Positions 1 to 4,381 of a DNA stretch of 6,163 nt are shown here, piece by piece. Made by a program: the position numbers and the translations under genes. The stretch lies in assembly GCA_903954205.1 (NCBI GenBank), contig CAJBMR010000504.1, forward strand, positions 1 to 6,163, read 5' to 3'. The notes under the pieces were generated by a model. The model was not told the origin of the DNA, ran no database searches, and worked only from the letters and a program-made list of their open reading frames with translations. Within the stretch, counting starts at the first letter, position 1. Each line of letters begins with the position of its first letter. This DNA comes from an uncultured bacterium. GTDB taxonomy: Bacteria > Actinomycetota > Actinomycetes > S36-B12.

Positions 1-325
1 CCTCGGTGAACTCTGCGTTTCCGTCAGAAACGAGTGCGATCTCCGGGCCGACTCCCTGTGAAGCGCCCCAGGCCGCCATCACGAAGGGGTCATTGACGGA
101 GAGGCACACGATGCGATCAACACCGGCTGCTGCAAGGTCGCTGGCGGTGTCGACGAAGGACGGCAGGTGGACGTTGGAGCAGGTGGGGGTGAAGGCCCCG
201 GGCACCGCGAAGAGCACGACTCGACCTGAGCCGAGCAACTCGGCACTGGCGATGGGATCAGCACCTGCTTCGGTGACGACGCGCAAAGTCACGTCGGGGA
301 TACGGTCGCCCACACTGATGTTCAT
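1..325 (-). CDS. Prx5-type peroxiredoxin (AhpC/TSA-Redoxin fold), C-terminal part outside the window
   Basis: Thiol peroxidase that reduces hydrogen peroxide and organic hydroperoxides in the cytoplasm. 108 codons are visible from the ATG at 325; the Prx5 family is usually about 155-165 residues, so roughly the last third lies beyond position 1. The signature is the peroxidatic loop at residues 42-57, reading PGAFTPTCSNVHLPSF, with the peroxidatic cysteine at Cys49, Pro42 and Thr46. Further on, residues 74-82 read CLSVNDPFV, the strand-helix segment typical of PRDX5; Cys74 matches a non-catalytic cysteine of human PRDX5. The active-site Arg and any resolving Cys would lie outside the window, so 1-Cys versus 2-Cys mechanism cannot be told. 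The start is well supported: it lies 19 bases after the stop of the efflux gene and follows an AAGGA motif. The gene is probably co-transcribed with that upstream permease. Confidence 0.93.
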   Translation of the reverse strand, partial: MNISVGDRIPDVTLRVVTEAGADPIASAELLGSGRVVLFAVPGAFTPTCSNVHLPSFVDTASDLAAAGVDRIVCLSVNDPFVMAAWGASQGVGPEIALVSDGNAEFTE

Positions 326-332
326 GATGCCG

Positions 333-337
333 TCCTT
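333..337 (-). promoter_or_regulatory. Ribosome binding site of the peroxiredoxin gene
   Basis: On the minus strand AAGGA ends seven bases before the ATG at 325. It is the only clear Shine-Dalgarno sequence at a gene start in this window, and it serves the one gene that appears to be internal to an operon. Confidence 0.7.
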
Positions 338-344
338 GGCAGGT

Positions 345-1874
345 CTAGTGGCCGGAGCCACCCGCGGGAGCTCTCCCGCGTAGGAGCACGATAGCGACGA
401 TGACACCGATGAGCGATACGGCGATCGTCGGCCACATGGCCATGCCAACGGCGCTGTCGAAGACGTCGGTGATGACCTTCTGGCCGTCGCCGGGGATCAG
501 CGCGGCGACATCCCTCAACTGCCGACCGCCGGTGAGCACGTCGAGCACCTTGGCGAGAGTCTCGGCGGGCGGATCGCTGAGGATGGATTGGAGCTGGTCG
601 CGGGCGCTGCTCTGGAAGACAGCCGTGCCGACAGCGACCCCGAGCGAGCCACCGATCATCGACGCTGCCTTGAAGACGCCGGAGACCACGCCTTCGCCAG
701 CATCGCCCGGGTCCTCCACGGCCGTCGCTGCGCACGGCGTGATCTGCAGGCCGATGCCCACGCCGATGAGGATGAAGGGCGCAATCAACTGCGTGTACGA
801 GCCGGATAGATCCAGGAGTAGGAAGGCCGCGACGGCGAGGCAGGCCATGCCAATCGCGGTCGGCCATGCAGGCCCGAATCGCCGACCGAGCCACGTGCCC
901 AGTGGGTTGATGATGAGAATTGGAATCGTCGCCGGGAGTAGCAGGAGGCCCGCCTGGAGCGGGTCGTAGCCCTCCACCACCTGCAGGTAGAGCGCCATGA
1001 AGAAGATCACGCCGCCGAAGACGAAGTTGGCGATGAGGTTGGCGAGGACAGCGCCATCGAAGCGGCGCATGCGGAAGACCGAGAGCTTGATGACAGGGCT
1101 CGCGACGCGACGCTCGATGAGGATGAAGAGCACGAGGAGCGCGATCGATCCGGCGATCATGGCGGCGAAGCCCGCGGTGGGCAGGGTGTCGAACTGCACC
1201 AGGGCCCAGGACAGCAGGAAGAGGCTGCCCACGAGTGTGATGATGCCGGGGAAGTCGATTCGCCGTCCGGCGTGCACGTCCCGTGTCTCAGGCGTCGCCC
1301 ACCACGTGAGGAGCAACGCGACGATTCCGATCGGGAGGTTGATCCAGAAGATCCACCGCCAGTTCAGTCCCTCGACGATCGCCCCTCCGACCAGCGGTCC
1401 GAGTGCCTGCGCGCCCCAGCAGACGGCGATCCACGCGGCAATCGCGGTGTCGCGCTGCTTGCCGGTGAAGATCACGGCGATCATGGCGAGTGCCGTCGGC
1501 AGGACGGCAGCGGCTCCGATCCCCTCGAGCACGCGCCCGATGATGAGCACGAGCGGTGTCGGTGCGATTGCAGCGACGACCGAGCCCGCCAGGATGAGGA
1601 TCGTGCCGATAGCGAAGAGGAGCCGACGACCGTAGATGTCGCCGACCCGGCCGCCGACGATGATCAGTGCGCCGGCGAGGAAATAGCCGTTGACGGCCCA
1701 CTGCAGGGTGTCCATCGTGCCGCCGAGGTCGCGGCCGATGGTCGGCAGAGCGATGGAAATGTCGCTTGCCGTCACCCACACCAGAGCCGTGACGAGGCAG
1801 AGCCCCAGGAGGGACCACCAGCGTCGCTCCGTGCCGACGGCGGACTCAGGGGCTGCCTGTGACGACTGGACCAT
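345..1874 (-). CDS. DHA2-family MFS drug efflux permease (EmrB/QacA type, 14 transmembrane helices)
   Basis: 509-residue inner-membrane proton antiporter of the drug:H+ antiporter-2 family, whose members export drugs, dyes or metabolites. Length and hydrophobic pattern fit 14 helices. Family landmarks: an acidic residue in helix 1 (Asp38, in ASDISIALP); QWAVNGYFLAGAL at 58-70; motif A GGRVGDIYGRR at 74-84; motif C-like WGAQALGPLVGGAIV at 153-167; NWRWIFWINLPIG at 171-183; a cytoplasmic loop before helix 8 with RRVASPVIKLSVFR at 255-268; VFKAASMIGGSLGVAVG at 400-416. A long loop at about 420-475 precedes the last helix, as in this family. The substrate cannot be read from sequence and no TetR/MarR-type regulator is visible nearby. 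The ATG at 1874 is six bases from a TAAAGT box, which suggests a leaderless message. The gene is divergent from the small membrane-protein gene and is followed closely by the peroxiredoxin. Confidence 0.93.
   Translation of the reverse strand: MVQSSQAAPESAVGTERRWWSLLGLCLVTALVWVTASDISIALPTIGRDLGGTMDTLQWAVNGYFLAGALIIVGGRVGDIYGRRLLFAIGTILILAGSVVAAIAPTPLVLIIGRVLEGIGAAAVLPTALAMIAVIFTGKQRDTAIAAWIAVCWGAQALGPLVGGAIVEGLNWRWIFWINLPIGIVALLLTWWATPETRDVHAGRRIDFPGIITLVGSLFLLSWALVQFDTLPTAGFAAMIAGSIALLVLFILIERRVASPVIKLSVFRMRRFDGAVLANLIANFVFGGVIFFMALYLQVVEGYDPLQAGLLLLPATIPILIINPLGTWLGRRFGPAWPTAIGMACLAVAAFLLLDLSGSYTQLIAPFILIGVGIGLQITPCAATAVEDPGDAGEGVVSGVFKAASMIGGSLGVAVGTAVFQSSARDQLQSILSDPPAETLAKVLDVLTGGRQLRDVAALIPGDGQKVITDVFDSAVGMAMWPTIAVSLIGVIVAIVLLRGRAPAGGSGH
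363..380. repeat. Perfect 7-bp inverted repeat (hairpin) in the 3' end of the efflux gene
   Basis: CGCGGGA (363-369) and TCCCGCG (374-380) form a perfect GC-only-but-one stem around a 4-base loop. It is inside the last codons of the permease, about 15 bases before its stop and 37 bases before the peroxiredoxin start. There is no T-run after it on either strand, so it is not a classical intrinsic terminator; it could be an RNA processing or stability element within the operon, or chance in GC-rich DNA encoding an Arg/Ala/Pro/Gly tail. Confidence 0.5.
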
Positions 1875-1880
1875 GTCAGA

Positions 1881-1886
1881 ACTTTA
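1881..1886 (-). promoter_or_regulatory. Candidate -10 box of the efflux-peroxiredoxin operon (TAAAGT)
   Basis: On the minus strand TAAAGT is followed by six bases (TCTGAC) and then the ATG at 1874. This fits the actinobacterial TAnnnT -10 consensus with transcription starting at the A of the start codon. No convincing -35 box is seen 16-18 bases upstream. A GGGGCCCC palindrome (1887-1894) abuts the box. Confidence 0.55.
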
Positions 1887-1927
1887 GGGGCCCCATGCTC
1901 AGTCAGCGTGGACCCGGCGGGACGACG

Positions 1928-1933
1928 TACCCT
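1928..1933 (+). promoter_or_regulatory. Candidate -10 box of the small membrane-protein gene (TACCCT)
   Basis: TACCCT is followed by six bases (CGTGCC) and the GTG at 1940, the same geometry as the divergent efflux promoter 42 bases away. No Shine-Dalgarno motif precedes the GTG. No clear -35 box. Confidence 0.5.
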
Positions 1934-1939
1934 CGTGCC

Positions 1940-2359
1940 GTGGCCCGCGCCTTTGTGATCGTCCTCGCTGTCATCACGCTGGGGGTGGTCGGTGCTCTCG
2001 TGTGGGGTGCCTGGCGCAGTGATGCCGGTACGGCGATCGACGAGCTGCCCACTGTCTCGGAGGTCATCGCCGCGCAGGTACATCGTCACGGAGTGGAACT
2101 GCCCGAACTCACCGAGGCTGACCGCGCGCGTCTCTCGGCGCCTCCGACAGCAGGCGCGTCCCTGTCTACCTACGAACAGGTGCTCGGCCAGTTGCTGACA
2201 GTGCGGGACGCCGCTGGTGTGGACGAGGCTGTCGCCATTCTGCGCGAGGTGGTCCTGCAGAGTGAGTCCGTGGCGACGGAATGCGATCGGCTCTACGCCG
2301 AGCTCACCATCGATACACCCGCAACCCTTCCGGTCATGCAAGCCTGTCCTGGGGGTTAA
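1940..2359 (+). CDS. Small single-pass membrane protein of unknown function
   Basis: 139 residues from the GTG at 1940. I do not recognise the family. It has an N-terminal hydrophobic helix at about residues 4-23 (AFVIVLAVITLGVVGALVWG) after a lone Arg3, then a hydrophilic, acidic, mainly helical-looking domain of about 115 residues. The helix is not followed by a signal-peptidase or lipobox motif, so it is more likely a membrane anchor with the C-terminal domain outside the cytoplasm. The only two cysteines of that domain (Cys115 and Cys136) sit near the end and could form a disulfide; this is inference. The frame is open further upstream to an ATG at 1859, but that start would run into the divergent efflux gene. 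GTG 1940 is the last start before the hydrophobic helix and is correctly spaced from a TACCCT box. It ends 36 bases before the NDH-2 gene, so partial co-transcription is possible. Confidence 0.75.
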   Translation: MARAFVIVLAVITLGVVGALVWGAWRSDAGTAIDELPTVSEVIAAQVHRHGVELPELTEADRARLSAPPTAGASLSTYEQVLGQLLTVRDAAGVDEAVAILREVVLQSESVATECDRLYAELTIDTPATLPVMQACPGG

Positions 2360-2385
2360 CTGGCAGCTTTCTGCCATGACTGGCA
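2359..2385. repeat. TGGCA/TGCCA repeat cluster before the NDH-2 gene
   Basis: TGGCAG (2361-2366), four bases CTTT, then CTGCCA (2371-2376) form a perfect 6-bp inverted repeat starting one base after the stop codon of the small membrane-protein gene. ACTGGCA occurs twice as a direct repeat, at 2359-2365 and 2379-2385, exactly 20 bases apart, about two helical turns. The last copy touches the region where the NDH-2 promoter should be. It may be a repressor operator or a weak RNA hairpin; there is no T-run for a classical terminator. Confidence 0.45.
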
Positions 2386-2389
2386 CCAT
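2384..2389 (+). promoter_or_regulatory. Weak candidate -10 box of the NDH-2 gene (CACCAT)
   Basis: CACCAT lies six bases before the ATG at 2396, the same spacing as the other candidate boxes here, and keeps the A at position 2 and T at position 6 of TAnnnT but lacks the first T. No Shine-Dalgarno motif is visible. The gene may instead depend on read-through from the gene before it. Confidence 0.25.
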
Positions 2390-2395
2390 CTCGTC

Positions 2396-3619
2396 ATGAA
2401 GCGCATGAAGGTGGTCATCATCGGGGCTGGGTTCGCGGGCCTGGATGCGGCCAAGCTGCTGCGCAAGAACCAGCAGATCGACGTAGTCATCGTCGACCGC
2501 CACCCCTACCAACTCTTCAGTCCTCTTCTCTACCAGGTGGCCACGGGTGCACTACCCGAGGACGACATCGCATACCCCGTGCGGGCAGCGATTCCTGGCG
2601 TGACCTTCATCCGGGGCGATGTCATCCGCGTCGACCCTCAGGCGCATCGCATCCGTCTCTACGACGGCCAGGACCTCAGCTACGACCAGCTCGTCATCGC
2701 TACCGGGAGCGTGGGGACAACCTTCGGTATCCCTGGCGTCGAGGAGCATGCCCTGCAGATGAAGTCGATCGCGGACGCACGTCGCATCAAGTCCCGCTTG
2801 CTCAACACGTATGAAGACGTGCAAGAGGGGCGCCTGCCACGCGAGGCCCTGCGCGTGGTCGTCGTCGGTGGCGGGCCGACGGGTGTCGAGGTGAGCGGCG
2901 CAGTGGCCGAACTCCAGAGCAGCCTGGTGCGGGAATACCCCGACATCGCCGACAAGGCGACGGTCACCCTCGTTGAAGCCGGTCCGCGCCTCCTCCCCTC
3001 CTTCACGGAGGAGTCGAGCGCGCATGCCAAGGAGGAGTTGGAGGATCTTGGCGTCACGGTCAAGGTCGACACGGCGGTGGACCGGATGTACGAGCGAGAT
3101 GTGCACCTGAAGTCCGGCGAGATCCTGCCTTCGGGGACTGTCGTCTGGGCGGCAGGCGTCGCAGCTCCCGAGCGCTGGTCGGAACTGGGCACAACCGGGC
3201 CTTCCCGGCGACTCGTCGTCGACGAATTCCTGCGGCTGCCGGGCGCGCCTGATGTCTGGGTGGTGGGTGACACGGCCGCCTTCAGCGTTGACGGTGGCGC
3301 CCCCCTGCCGATGGTCGCCCCGGTGGCCATGCAGATGGGCCGGCACGTGGCACGCAACATCACGGCGCTCGCGACGGGCAAGTTGATGGAGCCCTTCCGC
3401 TACCTCGACAAGGGACAGATGGCGACGATCGGTCGCCGCCGTGCTGTGGCCGAGACTCCCCAAGGATTGCGCCTGCACGGCACGCCCGCCTGGCTCGCCT
3501 GGCTCGGTCTGCACGTGGCCTATCTCGCCGGGGGCCGCAACCGTGTGAGCGTGCTTGCTGATTGGGCGTGGAACTACCTTGCCTGGAGCATCGGCCCGCG
3601 CCGGGCTGTCATCGAGTAA
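2396..3619 (+). CDS. ndh: Type II NADH:quinone oxidoreductase (NDH-2)
   Basis: 407-residue FAD flavoprotein attached to the inner face of the membrane; it passes electrons from NADH to menaquinone/ubiquinone without pumping protons. FAD-binding Rossmann motif GAGFAGL at 10-16, with GxGxxG, in the N-terminal strand. HPYQLFSPLLYQVATGAL at 36-53 is typical of the family. IATGS at 101-105 is the ATG motif of two-dinucleotide-binding flavoproteins. The NADH-binding motif GGGPTG is at 158-163, and the second FAD motif VWVVGD at 287-292. The quinone-site helix reads APVAMQMGRHVARN at 308-321, with Gln313. The C-terminus (about 364-399) is rich in Trp, Leu and Ala, as expected for the amphipathic membrane-anchoring helices. 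Length is normal for NDH-2 (about 400-470). Residue 169 is Ala where a Glu or Gln is often found. ATG 2396 is used as the start; ATG 2405, three codons later, is possible. Some related flavoproteins are not respiratory, so NDH-2 is the best but not the only reading. Confidence 0.9.
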   Translation: MKRMKVVIIGAGFAGLDAAKLLRKNQQIDVVIVDRHPYQLFSPLLYQVATGALPEDDIAYPVRAAIPGVTFIRGDVIRVDPQAHRIRLYDGQDLSYDQLVIATGSVGTTFGIPGVEEHALQMKSIADARRIKSRLLNTYEDVQEGRLPREALRVVVVGGGPTGVEVSGAVAELQSSLVREYPDIADKATVTLVEAGPRLLPSFTEESSAHAKEELEDLGVTVKVDTAVDRMYERDVHLKSGEILPSGTVVWAAGVAAPERWSELGTTGPSRRLVVDEFLRLPGAPDVWVVGDTAAFSVDGGAPLPMVAPVAMQMGRHVARNITALATGKLMEPFRYLDKGQMATIGRRRAVAETPQGLRLHGTPAWLAWLGLHVAYLAGGRNRVSVLADWAWNYLAWSIGPRRAVIE

Positions 3620-3634
3620 CGCTTCCCCTCCGGG

Positions 3635-3640
3635 TAGTGT
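3635..3640 (+). promoter_or_regulatory. Candidate -10 box of the YczE-like gene (TAGTGT)
   Basis: TAGTGT ends eight bases before the GTG at 3649 and fits TAnnnT. It lies in the 29-base gap after the NDH-2 stop. No Shine-Dalgarno motif is present in that gap, and no clear -35 box is seen inside the end of the NDH-2 gene. Confidence 0.4.
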
Positions 3641-3648
3641 CCGCGCAC

Positions 3649-4365
3649 GTGGGATGGCGTGAGACATGGCAGCGGATCATCCCCTCACGCACCATCCCGC
3701 GCACCCGTTGGCGCAGTGAGGGCTCGCGCTGGCGCAGTGGCCCCAGGACTTTCGTCGTCCTCATCTTCGGGCTCTGGCTCTTCGGTACCGGTGAGGCGAT
3801 GCTGTTCGACGCCGCCCTGGGAAATGCCCCGTGGACCGTCTTCGCTCAGGGTGTGTCCGTCCGCACCGGCATCTCCATCGGTCTGGCCACCTTCTTCACG
3901 AGTGTCGTCGTGCTCCTCATGTGGATCCCGCTACGCGAGCGGCCGGGGCTGGGGACGATCGCTAACGCTGTCGTGATCGCGACCGCGCTCCAGGTGATGA
4001 TCGGCGTTCTGCCGACGCCGGAGTCCTTCGGGTGGCGGCTCGCCCAGGTGCTCGGCGGCATCGCCCTCGTGGGTATCGGCAGCGGTCTCTACCTGACGAC
4101 GAACCTCGGGCCTGGACCACGCGATGGGCTTATGACGGGAATCCACCTGCGCACGGGGATCGCTGTCACCCCCGTGCGCCTGTCGATCGAGGTCGTCGTG
4201 CTCGCCATCGGATGGCTTCTCGGCGGCACCGTCGGCATCGGCACCGTGCTCTTCGCACTGCTCATCGGGCCGAGCGTGGGATACGGGCTGCGCCTTGTCG
4301 GATGGCTGGCGGGTGCTCGCGAGGAATTACCTCCCGGGGACGCGCACCCCGAGCTCGAAGCCTGA
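3649..4365 (+). CDS. YczE/YitT-like integral membrane protein
   Basis: 238 residues from the GTG at 3649. The family is conserved in Gram-positive bacteria, and its biochemical role is unknown; Bacillus YczE has been linked to antibiotic production, which may not apply here. About five to six membrane helices lie at roughly 34-53, 77-93, 104-121, 131-149, 179-195 and 196-219. Family motifs: LGNAPWTVFAQG at 57-68 followed by RTGISIG at 72-78, WIPLRERPGLGTI at 92-104, then NLGPGPRDGLMTG at 152-164 followed by RTGIAV at 168-173, and GWLLGGTVGIGT at 188-199. The two LGxxP...G...RTGI segments suggest an internal duplication. The N-terminal 33 residues carry nine Arg, which fits a cytoplasmic tail by the positive-inside rule, and include a short tandem repeat. 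GTG 3649 is the last start codon in frame before the first helix; an ATG at 3562 would overlap the NDH-2 gene by 58 bases. Confidence 0.82.
   Translation: MGWRETWQRIIPSRTIPRTRWRSEGSRWRSGPRTFVVLIFGLWLFGTGEAMLFDAALGNAPWTVFAQGVSVRTGISIGLATFFTSVVVLLMWIPLRERPGLGTIANAVVIATALQVMIGVLPTPESFGWRLAQVLGGIALVGIGSGLYLTTNLGPGPRDGLMTGIHLRTGIAVTPVRLSIEVVVLAIGWLLGGTVGIGTVLFALLIGPSVGYGLRLVGWLAGAREELPPGDAHPELEA
3706..3747 (+). repeat. 21-bp in-frame tandem duplication in the YczE-like gene
   Basis: Two adjacent 21-base units (3706-3726 and 3727-3747) share TGGCGCAGTG at 3709-3718 and 3730-3739. They encode RWRSEGS and RWRSGPR, in the Arg-rich cytoplasmic tail before the first membrane helix. The second halves have diverged. 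Confidence 0.55.
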
Positions 4366-4369
4366 CCAC

Positions 4370-4375
4370 TACTCT
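4370..4375 (+). promoter_or_regulatory. Candidate -10 box of the decarboxylase gene (TACTCT)
   Basis: TACTCT starts five bases after the stop of the YczE-like gene and is followed by six bases (GCCCGA) and the GTG at 4382. It fits TAnnnT and a leaderless message. No Shine-Dalgarno motif precedes the GTG; no clear -35 box. Confidence 0.55.
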
Positions 4376-4381
4376 GCCCGA

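Noticed and set aside
1272..1862. Plus-strand open frame of 196 codons opposite the efflux gene
   Set aside because: Product is almost all Arg, Asp, Glu and Ala, the mirror of membrane-helix codons read antisense. The minus strand carries a convincing permease.
1887..1894. GGGGCCCC palindrome in the divergent promoter region
   Set aside because: Too short and too GC-simple to call an operator; it does not extend beyond 8 bases. Noted only because it touches the efflux -10 box.
1859..1939. Upstream ATG (1859) and ATG 1895 as starts of the small membrane protein
   Set aside because: ATG 1859 lies inside the divergent efflux gene. The extra 27 residues are Gly/Pro-rich and precede no domain; GTG 1940 sits right before the hydrophobic helix and 6 bases from a -10 box.
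2552..3667. Long open frame (371 codons) on the minus strand opposite the NDH-2 gene
   Set aside because: The plus strand encodes a clear NDH-2 with all motifs; the antisense product is rich in His, Arg, Asp and Gly with no recognisable domain. Long antisense frames are expected in GC-rich coding DNA.
4295..4381. ATG 4295 as start of the decarboxylase
   Set aside because: It would overlap the YczE-like gene by 71 bases and add 29 residues absent from the family; GTG 4382 gives catalytic residue numbers matching the Zymomonas enzyme.
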